Shown: positions 7,492 to 16,904 of the stretch, one piece after another
Layout of the letters: every line of letters begins with the position of its first letter
Position numbering within the stretch: position 1 is the stretch's first letter
Assembly: GCF_947488025.1 (NCBI RefSeq)
Contig: NZ_CANKYS010000009.1
Location: forward strand, 1-64,000
Length of the DNA: 64,000 nucleotides
Direction of reading: 5' to 3'
From: an uncultured Nocardioides sp.
Lineage (GTDB): Bacteria > Actinomycetota > Actinomycetes > Propionibacteriales > Nocardioidaceae
Notes under the pieces: generated by a model
Seen by the model: only the letters and a program-made list of their open reading frames with translations
Databases searched by the model: none
Told to the model about the DNA's origin: nothing
Made by a program: the position numbers and the translations under genes

Positions 7492-8574
7492 ATGGGTTCG
7501 GTACGAGTAGGGATCGTGGGAGTGGGCAACTGCGCCACGTCCCTCATCCAGGGCGTGGAGTACTACAAGGACGCGGACCCCAGCGGGACCGTCCCCGGGC
7601 TCATGCACGTCGTCTTCGGTGACTACCACGTCAAGGACGTGGAGTTCGTGGTCGCCTTCGACGTCGACGACAAGAAGGTCGGCAAGGACCTCTCCGAGGC
7701 CATCGACGCCTCGGAGAACAACACCATCAAGATCTGCGACGTCCCGACGCTCGGCGTCGAGGTCAAGCGCGGCCCGACGATGGACGGCCTCGGCAAGTAC
7801 TACCGCCAGACCATCGAGGAGTCGGCCGCCGAGCCGGTCGACGTCGTCCAGGCGCTCAAGGACGCCGAGGTCGACGTCCTCGTGTCCTACCTCCCGGTGG
7901 GCTCGGAGCAGGCCGACAAGTTCTACGCCCAGTGCGCGATCGACGCCGGCGTGGCCTTCGTCAACGCGCTCCCCGTCTTCATCGCCTCCGACCCCGAGTG
8001 GGCCAAGAAGTTCGAGGACGCAGGCATCCCGATCGTCGGCGACGACATCAAGAGCCAGGTCGGCGCGACCATCACCCACCGCGTGATGGCCAAGCTGTTC
8101 GAGGACCGCGGCGTGGCGCTGGACCGCACCTACCAGCTCAACGTCGGCGGCAACATGGACTTCAAGAACATGCTCGAGCGCGAGCGCCTGGAGTCCAAGA
8201 AGGTCTCCAAGACCCAGGCCGTCACGTCGAACCTCAAGGGCGAGCTCGCCGACAAGGTCAGCGACCGCAACGTCCACATCGGCCCGTCCGACTACGTCGC
8301 CTGGCTCGACGACCGCAAGTGGGCCTACGTCCGCCTCGAGGGCCGCGCCTTCGGTGACGCGCCCCTCAACCTCGAGTACAAGCTCGAGGTCTGGGACTCG
8401 CCCAACTCGGCCGGCATCATCATCGACGCCGTCCGTGCGGCCAAGATCGCCAAGGACCGCGGCATCGGCGGCCCGATCCTCCCGGCCTCGGCCTACCTGA
8501 TGAAGTCCCCCCCGGTGCAGATGGCCGACGAGCTCGGTCGCGCCGAGCTCGAGAAGTTCATCGCCGGCGAGTGA
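7492..8574 (+). CDS. ino1: Inositol-3-phosphate synthase
   Basis: 360 residues from ATG 7492 behind a strong ribosome-binding site (aaggag). The start [20 protein letters not shown] contains the Rossmann NAD-binding glycines. The family signatures [15 protein letters not shown], the [10 protein letters not shown] region and the C-terminal [17 protein letters not shown] are intact, and the length fits the actinobacterial short form. The enzyme converts glucose-6-phosphate to myo-inositol-1-phosphate using NAD, feeding phosphatidylinositol and mycothiol synthesis. Mycothiol and thioredoxin are the main actinobacterial thiol systems. A strong hairpin follows the stop, so the gene probably ends its transcript. 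Confidence 0.96.
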   Translation: MGSVRVGIVGVGNCATSLIQGVEYYKDADPSGTVPGLMHVVFGDYHVKDVEFVVAFDVDDKKVGKDLSEAIDASENNTIKICDVPTLGVEVKRGPTMDGLGKYYRQTIEESAAEPVDVVQALKDAEVDVLVSYLPVGSEQADKFYAQCAIDAGVAFVNALPVFIASDPEWAKKFEDAGIPIVGDDIKSQVGATITHRVMAKLFEDRGVALDRTYQLNVGGNMDFKNMLERERLESKKVSKTQAVTSNLKGELADKVSDRNVHIGPSDYVAWLDDRKWAYVRLEGRAFGDAPLNLEYKLEVWDSPNSAGIIIDAVRAAKIAKDRGIGGPILPASAYLMKSPPVQMADELGRAELEKFIAGE

Positions 8575-8606
8575 CGCCTGACCCGGCCCGGCGCCGGGTC
8601 GACGAC

Positions 8607-8634
8607 GGCCCCGTCCCCTTCCAGGGGCGGGGCC
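8607..8634 (+). terminator. Terminator after ino1
   Basis: GGCCCCG-T-CCCC (8607-8618) pairs with GGGGCGGGGCC (8624-8634) with one bulged base and a 5-nt loop. It begins 32 nt after the ino1 stop. The T-tract is short (ttcgt), as is usual in GC-rich actinobacteria. Confidence 0.7.
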
Positions 8635-8671
8635 TTCGTGCTGCTGGCTGCGCCTCCGTACGCTCGCCGGC

Positions 8672-9301
8672 GTGACCGCTCGTACGCCCCTCGTGGTCGG
8701 CTTCGACCTCGACCTCACCCTGATCGACACCGCGGCCGGGTTCCGCCAGGTGCTGCTGGCGCTGGGCGCCGAGCTCGGCGTGGACTTCCCGGTCGAGGAG
8801 ATGACGGCGCGGCTCGGCCCGCCCCTCGACCACCTCCTCGCACCGCACCTGTCTCCAGACCAGGTCGGCCCCGCCGGTGACCGGTTCCGCGCCCTCTACC
8901 CCGACCATGCGATCACGACGGTGCCCGCTCTGGCCGGGGCGCACGAGGCGTTCGCAGCAGTGCGCGCCCACGGGGGTCGGGTGCTCGTCGTCACCGGGAA
9001 GTACGGCCCCAACGCCCAGCTCCACCTCGACCACCTCGGCCTCGAGGCGGACCACCTCGAGAGCTGGGTCTGGGGCGTGGGCAAGGCCGAGGTCCTGCGC
9101 CGGGAGGGAGCCCTCGCCTACGTCGGCGACCACGTGCACGATGTCGAGGGTGCCCGGGCCGCCGACGTGCTCAGCGTGTCGGTGCTGACCGGGGGGTGCA
9201 CGCGGGCCGAGCTCGAGGACGCCGGCACCGACGTCGTCCTCGACGACCTGTCGGCCTTCCCTGCCTGGCTCGATGACGCGGTCCGCGACCGCACCGCCTG
9301 A
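8672..9301 (+). CDS. HAD family hydrolase
   Basis: 209 residues from GTG 8672. Motif I is VGFDLDLTLIDT (nucleophile and acid/base aspartates), motif II is VLVVTGK, motif III is the lysine of GVGKAEVL, and motif IV is AYVGDHVHDVEGA. Together these define a haloacid-dehalogenase-type phosphatase with a small helical cap of the phosphoglycolate-phosphatase kind. The substrate cannot be told from sequence. It is a single gene: a terminator lies upstream and a convergent hairpin downstream (9338-9384). Confidence 0.88.
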   Translation: MTARTPLVVGFDLDLTLIDTAAGFRQVLLALGAELGVDFPVEEMTARLGPPLDHLLAPHLSPDQVGPAGDRFRALYPDHAITTVPALAGAHEAFAAVRAHGGRVLVVTGKYGPNAQLHLDHLGLEADHLESWVWGVGKAEVLRREGALAYVGDHVHDVEGARAADVLSVSVLTGGCTRAELEDAGTDVVLDDLSAFPAWLDDAVRDRTA

Positions 9302-9337
9302 GCCTCGGGTGCCTCAGCACCCGCCCGCCCCCTACGG

Positions 9338-9384
9338 CAGTGGGGAACATCGTCCCCGACATGTCACGACGATCCTCCCCACTG
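9338..9384. terminator. Bidirectional terminator between HAD gene and cca
   Basis: CAGTGGGGA (9338-9346) pairs with TCCCCACTG (9376-9384), and inside it ATCGTC (9349-9354) pairs with GACGAT (9368-9373). The two stems are separated by a 2x2 internal loop. It lies in the 120-bp gap between two convergent genes. Confidence 0.65.
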
Positions 9385-9421
9385 GCGGTCCCGGGGCGGA
9401 TCAGGGACAGATCAGGTCGCC

Positions 9422-10870
9422 TCAGCCCCGGGCGGCCCACCACGCGCGGAGCGCGGCCTCGGCCTGCTCGGGGGTCTGCGGACCCTCGTCCATCCGGAGC
9501 TCGAGCAGGAAGGCGTAGGCCTCGCCCACCTCGCGGCCGGGACCGATGCCGAGGAGCTGCATGATCTGGTTGCCGTCGAGGTCGGGGCGGATGGAGGCGA
9601 GCTCCTCCTCCTCGGAGAGGCGGGCGATCCGCTCCTCGAGGGAGTCGTACGTGCGGCGGAGCCGGTCGGCCTTGCGCTGGTTGCGGGTGGTGCAGTCGGC
9701 GCGGGTGAGGATGTGCAGCCGCTCGAGCTGGTCGCCGGCGTCGCAGACGTAGCGGCGTACGGCACTGTCGGTCCACTCCCCCGACCCGTAGCCGTGGAAG
9801 CGCAGGTGCAGCTCGACGAGGCGGGAGACGTCGTCGATGTCGTGGTTGGAGAACCGCAGCGCCTTCATCCGCTTGCGGGTCAGCTTGGCCCCGACGACGT
9901 CGTGGTGGTGGAAGGTCACCACGCCGCCGGTCTCGAAGCGGCGCGTCCGCGGCTTGCCGACGTCGTGCATGAGGGCGGCGAAGCGGGAGACGAAGTCGGG
10001 ACCACCGCCCAGGCGGTGCTCGAGGTCGATCGACTGCTCGAGGACCGTGAGGGTGTGCTCGTAGACGTCCTTGTGGCGGTGGTGCTCGTCGCGCTCGAGG
10101 GCGAGGGCGGGCAGCTCCGGGAGGACGTACGACGCCAGGCCGGTCTCGACGAGCAGCGTGAGCCCGAGCCGGGGGTGGGGCGCGCAGACGAGCTTGACCA
10201 GCTCGTCGCGGACCCGCTCGGCCGAGATGATCTCGATCCGACCCGCCATGGCGGTCATCGCCGCGACCACGTCGGGAGCGACGGTGAACCCGAGCTGGGC
10301 GGCGAAGCGGGCGGCGCGCATCATCCGCAGCGGGTCGTCGGAGAAGGAGTCCTTCGGGGTGCCGGGGGTGCGCAGCACCCGCTCGGCCAGGTCGACGATG
10401 CCGCCGAACGGGTCGACGAACTCGCGGCCCGGCACCCGCACCGCCATCGAGTTGACGCTGAAGTCGCGGCGACCCAGGTCGCCCTCGAGGGAGTCGCCGA
10501 AGTCGACGTCGGGCTTGCGGGACGACGGGTCGTAGCTCTCGGAGCGGTAGGTGGTGATCTCCACCTGCCACGGCCCCTTGCGGCAGCCGATCGTGCCGAA
10601 GTCGCGGCCCATGTCCCACACCGCGTCGGCCCAGCCGGAGACGAGGCGCTCGGTGACGTCGGGATGCGCGGAGGTCGTGAAGTCGAGGTCGTTCTGCAGG
10701 CGGCCGATCATCGCGTCGCGGACCGGACCGCCGACCAGCGCCAGCTCCTCGCCGGCGTCGGCGAACAGGGTGCCGAGCTCGTCGATGACCGACCCGATGC
10801 GGTCCAGCTCCTCGCCGACCCGGCGCTGGATCTCGACGATCGTGAGGGGCTGCAGTGCGACGTCGGACAC
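9422..10870 (-). CDS. cca: CCA tRNA nucleotidyltransferase
   Basis: 482 residues from GTG 10870 (VSDVALQPLTIVEIQ); codons upstream of this are non-conserved. The polymerase-beta-like head shows ALVGGPVRDAMIGR and NDLDFTTSA (catalytic aspartates), the RRDFSVNSMA motif and SDDPLRMMRAARFA. A C-terminal HD domain (RFAALMHDVGKPRTRR) follows, as is usual in actinobacterial enzymes. It adds or repairs the 3'-terminal CCA of tRNA. It is divergent from the DUF6049-like gene with 53 bp between the starts, matching the usual actinobacterial order cca / DUF6049 / murJ. Confidence 0.94.
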   Translation of the reverse strand: MSDVALQPLTIVEIQRRVGEELDRIGSVIDELGTLFADAGEELALVGGPVRDAMIGRLQNDLDFTTSAHPDVTERLVSGWADAVWDMGRDFGTIGCRKGPWQVEITTYRSESYDPSSRKPDVDFGDSLEGDLGRRDFSVNSMAVRVPGREFVDPFGGIVDLAERVLRTPGTPKDSFSDDPLRMMRAARFAAQLGFTVAPDVVAAMTAMAGRIEIISAERVRDELVKLVCAPHPRLGLTLLVETGLASYVLPELPALALERDEHHRHKDVYEHTLTVLEQSIDLEHRLGGGPDFVSRFAALMHDVGKPRTRRFETGGVVTFHHHDVVGAKLTRKRMKALRFSNHDIDDVSRLVELHLRFHGYGSGEWTDSAVRRYVCDAGDQLERLHILTRADCTTRNQRKADRLRRTYDSLEERIARLSEEEELASIRPDLDGNQIMQLLGIGPGREVGEAYAFLLELRMDEGPQTPEQAEAALRAWWAARG

Positions 10871-10923
10871 GACAGGCCAGTCTACGTGCCGGTCCGGTGG
10901 TGCCGAACAACTAGCATCGGTGC

Positions 10924-13164
10924 GTGCCCCGCTCGTCGTCGTTCCGTGCTGCCCTGGCGGGGCTCCTGACCTTCGGCATCGCGAGCGCAGGGCTGGCCGC
11001 GCCCGCTCCGGCCGCACCGGCGGAGGACGCAGACCCGCTGGTCGTGCACATCGACACGATGACCCCCGTGCTGCCCCGCACCGGCAACGTGGAGATCACC
11101 GGCACCGTCACCAACGTCAGCGACGACACCTTCACCCGCATCAACATGCACCCCTTCTCCTCCGAGTCACCGATCCTCGACGCGCTCAACCTCCAGCAGT
11201 CCGCGACGATCGATCCCGCCCAGTTCGTCGGCGAGCGGGTGACGGTGCCGGGCACCTTCGACACGATCGACGAGCTGGCGCCCGGAGCGTCCGCCCGCTT
11301 CAGCGACTCGGTGCCCGTCGAGCTGCTCGCCACCTCCGGCGAGCCCGGGGTCTACTGGATCGGCATCCACGCCATCGGGGACGGTGCCGTGCCGCGCGAC
11401 ATCGTCGCCGACGGCCGCGCGCGCACCTTCATCCCCCGTGAGCCGTCGGGCGGTGGCCAGGCGCGGGAGGCGTCGGTGATCCTGCCGATCCGCAGCCGGG
11501 TCTGGTACGACGAGGACGGCCGGGTGGCGGGGACCGAGCGGTGGGCCAAGCGGCTCGCGGAGGGCGGCAGCCTCGACGGGGTGCTCGACATGGCTGACTC
11601 GGCCGGCTCGGCGCCCTACAGCTGGCTCGTGGATCCCGCCGTCCTGCACGCGCTCGCGCGCCTCACGGGAGGCAACCCGCCGCGCAACCTCACGCCCGAC
11701 CCCGACGTACCCGGCCAGGAGCCGCCACCGGCCGAGCCCTCGGACGGGGGCGAGGAGGGTGAGGAGTCCCCGGCGCCGGCCGAGGAGACCCTCACGCCGA
11801 CCGAGTCGGTCCCCACCGAGGAGCCGACGGAGGAGGAGGCGCAGCTGGCCGCCGCCGCTTCGGCGTGGCTGGAGCGGTTCCGCCTGCTCGTCGGCGCGAC
11901 CCCCGTGCTGACGCTGCCCTACGGCGACCTCGACGTCTCGGCGGCGGTGCGGCACGACCGCAGCCGGTTCGACCAGGCGGCCGCCCGCAGCCAGGACATC
12001 ATGACCGCCCTGGAGCTCCCCTCCCAGCCGACCGTGGCACCCGAGAACGACCTGCTCAGCCCGGAGGCCATCGCCGCCGTGCCGCAGGGCACGACGATCC
12101 TGCTGGGCGACAACGCCTTCGCCATCCCGCCGACCAGCCCCACCTCGGTCGTCAGGCTGCTCGGGCACGAGGTGGTGGTCACGAGCACCGGTGCCGAGGC
12201 CGGCGGCCCCGGACCGACCGCGGCCAACGACCCGCTCGCGCTGCGCCAGCGCCTGCTGAGCGAGGCGGCCCTGCGCCTCGAGGCCGACGACACCGCACCG
12301 CTGGTCGTCACGCTGCCGACGGTGTGGCGCGGGGAGGACGCCGCCTCGTTCTTCACCGACCTCGAGCAGCCGTGGCTCGACCTGGTGCCGTTCGGCAGCG
12401 TCGCCTCGCGCACCCCCAAGGGCGTCCCGGCCGCCAGCCTCACCTACACCGACGACGACGTCGCCGAGGAGCTCGGGGCGGCAGCCTTCACGGCGGCCAC
12501 GCGTGCAGCCGACGCCGCGACCCTGCTGGAGGAGGTGGTGATCCCGCAGACCATGATCGAGACGCAGGTGCGCGACGAGCTGCTGGTCACCCTGTCCGAG
12601 CAGCACCGGCAGCGACCCGGACTGGCCCTGCGCGCGGCCGAACGGGTCCGCGAGTCGTTGCGCGGCGACCTCGCGAAGATCTCGATCGAGGCTCCTCCGG
12701 CCGTCACCCTGTCGAGCGACTCCGGCCCGCTGGGCGTGACCCTCGTCAACGGTCTCGACCAGCCGGTGGAGGTGCAGGTGGAGGTCCGCACCGACGGGGA
12801 GCTGACGCTGACCGGCGGCGGCGTACGACGTCTGGGTCCGCAGGCGCGCAGCGTCGTCCGGTTCGAGGCGACGACGAGCCGGGCGGGCGTGCACAACGTC
12901 CGGCTCGCGGTCACCAGCCTCGACGGGGTGCCGCTCGGGGCCACCGACCAGCTGCCCATCCGCGCCGCCCGGGTGAGCGCGCTCATCTGGATCGTCATGG
13001 CCCTCGGCGCGCTCGTGCTCTTCGGGATGATCGGCTACCGGCTGCCGGGCCAGATCCGGGCCCGCCGGGCCGAGCTCGCCGCCGCCGACCGTGAGGCCGA
13101 CCAGCAGCCCGACCAGCAGCCCGAGCCGACCGCGCCAGGTGCCACTGCGGCGGAGCGCCCGTGA
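10924..13164 (+). CDS. DUF6049-like secreted, membrane-anchored protein
   Basis: 746 residues from GTG 10924. Residues 1 to about 33 form a signal peptide (LAGLLTFGIASAGLAAPAPA). A large extracytoplasmic region follows, starting with a beta-sandwich-like segment (EITGTVTNVSDDTFTRI). An acidic Pro/Glu/Thr linker lies at about 258-300. A long middle domain ends in a second beta-rich module (GVTLVNGLDQPVEVQVEV). One C-terminal helix (ALIWIVMALGALVLFGMIGY) and a short basic-acidic tail anchor it. The composition and its place directly upstream of murJ match the DUF6049 family. The stop overlaps the murJ start by 4 nt (GTGA), so the two are translationally coupled. A role with MurJ in wall assembly is inferred from context only. 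Confidence 0.8.
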   Translation: MPRSSSFRAALAGLLTFGIASAGLAAPAPAAPAEDADPLVVHIDTMTPVLPRTGNVEITGTVTNVSDDTFTRINMHPFSSESPILDALNLQQSATIDPAQFVGERVTVPGTFDTIDELAPGASARFSDSVPVELLATSGEPGVYWIGIHAIGDGAVPRDIVADGRARTFIPREPSGGGQAREASVILPIRSRVWYDEDGRVAGTERWAKRLAEGGSLDGVLDMADSAGSAPYSWLVDPAVLHALARLTGGNPPRNLTPDPDVPGQEPPPAEPSDGGEEGEESPAPAEETLTPTESVPTEEPTEEEAQLAAAASAWLERFRLLVGATPVLTLPYGDLDVSAAVRHDRSRFDQAAARSQDIMTALELPSQPTVAPENDLLSPEAIAAVPQGTTILLGDNAFAIPPTSPTSVVRLLGHEVVVTSTGAEAGGPGPTAANDPLALRQRLLSEAALRLEADDTAPLVVTLPTVWRGEDAASFFTDLEQPWLDLVPFGSVASRTPKGVPAASLTYTDDDVAEELGAAAFTAATRAADAATLLEEVVIPQTMIETQVRDELLVTLSEQHRQRPGLALRAAERVRESLRGDLAKISIEAPPAVTLSSDSGPLGVTLVNGLDQPVEVQVEVRTDGELTLTGGGVRRLGPQARSVVRFEATTSRAGVHNVRLAVTSLDGVPLGATDQLPIRAARVSALIWIVMALGALVLFGMIGYRLPGQIRARRAELAAADREADQQPDQQPEPTAPGATAAERP

Positions 13165-14801
13165 GCGAACAGCGGATCCTGGCCTCCTCGGCCGTGATGG
13201 CCGCGGGGACCGTGTTCTCCCGGGCCTCCGGCTTCATCCGCAGCGCCCTGCTGGTCACGGCGCTCGGCGCCGCGATCCGCGGTGACCTCTTCTCGATCGC
13301 CAACACGCTGCCCAACATGGTCTACATCCTGCTGGCCGGCGGCATCTTCAACGCCGTCCTCGTGCCGCAGCTCGTCCGGCGGATCAAGGAGGACCCCGAC
13401 GGCGGCGACGCCTACGCCAGACGGGTGATCACCCTCTCCGCGTTGTTCCTGGGCGCGGTGACGGTGCTGCTGGTCGTCTTCGCCCCGGCGCTGCTCAGCC
13501 TCTACCTCAACGACCGCTACCTCGAGCCCGACCGGGCCGAGCACCTCGACTCGATCATCGCCCTGACCCGCTGGTGCATGCCGCAGGTGTTCTTCTACGG
13601 GATGTACGTCCTGGTCGGGCAGGTGCTCAACGCGCGCGGGCGCTTCGGTCCGATGATGTGGGCGCCGATCGCCAACAACGTCCTGTCGATCGGCATGCTC
13701 GTCACCTACCTCCTCGTGTGGGGCCCGGTGGGCGACGGACCCCAGCTCTACGAGCCCCTCGACACGGCCCAGCAGGTGCTGCTCGGTCTCGGGTCGACCG
13801 TGGGCATCGTCGCGCAGTTCCTCGTCCTGCTGCCCTACCTCCGGGCCTCCGGCTTCGTCTACCGACCGCGCTTCGACTTCCGCGACCCCGAGCTGCGCAA
13901 GACGCTGTCCCTGGGCGTGTGGACCGTGCTGTTCGTCATCGTCACCCAGGCGGCGTACCTCGTCGTGGTCAAGCTCGCCTCGGGCGGCACCGCCGCCGGC
14001 GGGGACGGCACCGGCTACACCGTCTACGCCAACAGCCTGCTGATCATGATGGTGCCCCACTCGATCGTCACGGTCTCGCTCGCGACCGCGATCCTGCCGC
14101 GGATCTCGTCCTTCGCCCACGAGGGCCGGCTCGGCGAGCTGGGCAGCACGGTGGGGTCGACGATGCGTACGTCGCTCGCGCTGGTGCTGCCGTTCGCGGT
14201 CCTGCTGCCGGTCGTCGCCGGCGACGTGGCCGGGTTCGCCTTCGGGTGGGGCGGCGGCGAGGACACGGCCGCCAGCTTCGCGCCGACCCTCGCCCTCTTC
14301 GGCCCGGCCCTGGCCTTCTTCACCGTCCACTACTTCATGCTCCGCGGCTTCTACGCGATGGAGATGACCCGGCTCGTCTTCTTCATCCAGATCGCCGTCT
14401 CGGGCACCAACGTCCTCGTCGCGACCCTCCTCGTGCCCTCGCGGCCACCTGCGGAGACCGCCCCGATGCTGGTCGTCGCCTACCTGTCGTCGTACGCCGT
14501 GGGCGCGGTCGTCAGCTTCGTCCTCCTGCGGCGCACGGTCGGGGGGCTCGAGACTCCGCAGCTCGTCCGGTTCCTCACGCGGATGTCGCTCGTGCTCGTC
14601 GCCGCCGTCGCCGCCGCGTGGTCGGTCGAGCTCGCGCTGGCCGGTCTCGGCGAGCGTCCCGGGCCGCTGGTCGGCCTGGTCCGCGGCGGGGCGAGCGCGC
14701 TGGCCGGCCTCCTCGTCGTGCTCGGTGGCGCCCGCCTGCTGCGCGTGCGTGAGGTCACGAGCCTGGTCGACATCGTCGCGGCGCGCCTGCGACGCGGGTG
14801 A
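13161..14801 (+). CDS. murJ: Lipid II flippase MurJ (MviN)
   Basis: 546 residues from GTG 13161. The MATE-like MOP-superfamily pattern of about 14 membrane helices is clear. The conserved start SSAVMAAGTVFSRASGFIRS and the KTLSLGVWTVL and MMVPHSIVTVSLATAILPRI regions identify MurJ, which moves the peptidoglycan precursor lipid II across the membrane. In M. tuberculosis the homologue carries a fused cytoplasmic pseudokinase and an extracellular domain. Here the protein ends after the membrane part, and the pseudokinase is the separate next gene, starting 66 bp downstream. Confidence 0.95.
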   Translation: MSEQRILASSAVMAAGTVFSRASGFIRSALLVTALGAAIRGDLFSIANTLPNMVYILLAGGIFNAVLVPQLVRRIKEDPDGGDAYARRVITLSALFLGAVTVLLVVFAPALLSLYLNDRYLEPDRAEHLDSIIALTRWCMPQVFFYGMYVLVGQVLNARGRFGPMMWAPIANNVLSIGMLVTYLLVWGPVGDGPQLYEPLDTAQQVLLGLGSTVGIVAQFLVLLPYLRASGFVYRPRFDFRDPELRKTLSLGVWTVLFVIVTQAAYLVVVKLASGGTAAGGDGTGYTVYANSLLIMMVPHSIVTVSLATAILPRISSFAHEGRLGELGSTVGSTMRTSLALVLPFAVLLPVVAGDVAGFAFGWGGGEDTAASFAPTLALFGPALAFFTVHYFMLRGFYAMEMTRLVFFIQIAVSGTNVLVATLLVPSRPPAETAPMLVVAYLSSYAVGAVVSFVLLRRTVGGLETPQLVRFLTRMSLVLVAAVAAAWSVELALAGLGERPGPLVGLVRGGASALAGLLVVLGGARLLRVREVTSLVDIVAARLRRG

Positions 14802-14867
14802 GACTCCCTAGAGTGGGCCCAGCAAGTCTGCTCAGCAGTGGGACAGGTGAGGGAGGTGGGGTGAGCG

Positions 14868-16904
14868 GTGCCGATGTCGATGCAGGCCGGTGACGTGCTC
14901 GCCGGGCGCTACCGCCTCGACGACCTGCTGGCCGAAGCCGGTGCCGGCCGCTTCTGGCGAGCCCACGACCTCGTCCTCCACCGTCCGGTGGCCGTGCACA
15001 TCATCGCCGAGGACGACGACCGCGCCCAGCCGCTCCTCGAGGCAGCCCGCCGCACGGGCCCCGTCATCGACCGCCGGCTGCTGCGGGTCCTCGACGCCGA
15101 GGCCGCCGACGGGCGCTGCTTCGTGGTCAACGAGTGGGGGCAGGGCGACTCCCTCGACAACCTGCTCACCCGGGAGGGGCCGATCGCCCCGCGCCGGGCG
15201 GCCTGGCTGGTGGCGGAGGTCGCCGACAGCCTCGTCGGCGCCCACGAGGCTGGCCTCGCCCACGGCTGCCTGACGCCCGAGCACGTGCTCATCGACCAGC
15301 ACGGCCAGGTGCGGATCATCGGCTTCGGCGTCGAGGCGGCGCTGCGCGGCCTGCCCGGTGGACGGGTCAACGTCGACGAGATCGACCTCGCCGGCCTCCT
15401 CTACTGCGCGCTCACCGGCAAGTGGGCCGGCGTGTCGCCGTCGGCGCTGCCCCCCGCTCCCGAGGTGCACGGCGAGGTGCTCCGCCCGCGGCGGGTGCGC
15501 GCCGGCATCCCGCGGGTGCTCGACGCCCTCTGCGACCAGGTGCTCAACCCGCAGCGCGAGTCCGACCACCCCCACCCGTCGGCGCGCAGCATCCGCGACG
15601 TCCTCCTCGAGCACGTGGGCGAGATGACCGGCACACACGTCGCCGTCCCGGGCGCGCGGCCGACCCCGCACCCGTCCCCCCAGGCCACCCAGACCGCCCA
15701 GACCGCCCCGCTGTCGACCCCGCCCCCCACCTCCTCCGTCGCCCCCACCACGGTGGTGCCGGTCGTCCCGGCCGCCGACCTCGAGCCCGGTCCCGACGAC
15801 GCGGTCGACGACGCGCCCGACGCGCCGGACGTGACCGCCGACGCCCCGGGCGAGCCGGAGCCCGAGGTGACCACCGACGTCCGGGCCGACGAACCGCCGA
15901 CGGACGCCCCGCAGCGCCCGAGCACCGAGCTGCCGACCCAGGCCGGGATGCCCGTCTTCCACGACGACGACGAGGTCGACTGGCTGCGCGCGCGCTCGGA
16001 GAAGCCCGCGCCCCCGCCACCGCTCGCCGCCCCCGCCCCCAAGCCGCTCTTCGCGCCCGACCCGCCGGACGGTGAGCCCGTACGCCGTCCGCGCCCGGGC
16101 AGCCGCGCTGTGACCGCCCCGGAGTACTGGCCCTGGGACTCCAGCCAGGACTCCAGCCAGGACTCCGGCGGCTCCGGCCGGGACCCGGGCCGCGACTCCG
16201 GGGTGCGCCCGGTGGGCCGCGACACCGGGTCGTGGGCCTCCGGCTCCTGGTCTGAGGACCGCTGGGACACCGGTGACGGGTTCGACGACACCGGCGACCA
16301 GGTGCCCGGTCGCAGCTGGATCCGGCTCGCGATGATCGTCGGGATCTGCCTGCTCGTCGGGGTGGCGGCGGTCGCGGCCTACCAGCTCGGACTGAAGCCG
16401 CCCACGCCCGGCACCAGCGAGGAGCCGACCACCCAGACCACCCCGAGCGTCGCCCCGCCGACCCCGTTCACCGACCTCGTCGCCGACGACTTCGACCCCC
16501 AGGGCACCGACGGCCAGCAGGAGAACCCCGACTCGGTGCCCAACGTGCTCGACGGCGACCCCGCGACCTCGTGGACCACCTCGACCTACGAGCAGAACTT
16601 CGGCCCTGCCGGGCTCAAGACCGGTGTCGGCATCGTCGTCGACCTCGGCGCGACGAGGGCCGTGCGCCAGGTGCTGGTGACCACCGAGGGCGGCCAGACC
16701 TCCCTGGCGGCGTACGTCACCTCCGACGCGCCCACGGGCGTCTCCGAGCTCACGCCCGTCGGGACGGCGTCGGGCGACGGTGAGCTGTCGGTGGACCTCG
16801 CGGAGCCGGTGTCGGGGCGCTACGTCACCGTCTGGCTCACCCTCCTGCCGCAGGTGCCCGACGGGTTCCGCGGCACGATCACCGAGGTGCAGGTCCTCGG
16901 GTGA
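14868..16904 (+). CDS. MurJ-associated membrane pseudokinase with discoidin-like C-domain
   Basis: 678 residues from GTG 14868, behind gggaggtggg. Residues 14 to about 250 have a Ser/Thr-kinase fold but lack catalytic residues: the ATP-anchoring lysine is His44 (PVAVHII), HRD is HGC (132-134) and DFG is GFG (152-154). A long Pro/Asp-rich linker follows, then one membrane helix (IRLAMIVGICLLVGVAAVAAYQLG), then an external beta domain (ATSWTTSTYEQNFG, VVDLGATRAVRQV, VSGRYVTVWLT) like an F5/8 C-type module. In M. tuberculosis the equivalent pseudokinase is fused to MurJ, is phosphorylated by PknB and binds FhaA. All these partners are in this window. The stop overlaps sigM by 4 nt. Confidence 0.85.
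   Translation: MPMSMQAGDVLAGRYRLDDLLAEAGAGRFWRAHDLVLHRPVAVHIIAEDDDRAQPLLEAARRTGPVIDRRLLRVLDAEAADGRCFVVNEWGQGDSLDNLLTREGPIAPRRAAWLVAEVADSLVGAHEAGLAHGCLTPEHVLIDQHGQVRIIGFGVEAALRGLPGGRVNVDEIDLAGLLYCALTGKWAGVSPSALPPAPEVHGEVLRPRRVRAGIPRVLDALCDQVLNPQRESDHPHPSARSIRDVLLEHVGEMTGTHVAVPGARPTPHPSPQATQTAQTAPLSTPPPTSSVAPTTVVPVVPAADLEPGPDDAVDDAPDAPDVTADAPGEPEPEVTTDVRADEPPTDAPQRPSTELPTQAGMPVFHDDDEVDWLRARSEKPAPPPPLAAPAPKPLFAPDPPDGEPVRRPRPGSRAVTAPEYWPWDSSQDSSQDSGGSGRDPGRDSGVRPVGRDTGSWASGSWSEDRWDTGDGFDDTGDQVPGRSWIRLAMIVGICLLVGVAAVAAYQLGLKPPTPGTSEEPTTQTTPSVAPPTPFTDLVADDFDPQGTDGQQENPDSVPNVLDGDPATSWTTSTYEQNFGPAGLKTGVGIVVDLGATRAVRQVLVTTEGGQTSLAAYVTSDAPTGVSELTPVGTASGDGELSVDLAEPVSGRYVTVWLTLLPQVPDGFRGTITEVQVLG

Noticed and set aside
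11167..12894. 575-codon minus-strand frame across the DUF6049 gene
   Set aside because: No recognisable domain; the plus strand has a signal peptide, ordered domains and a coupled murJ start.
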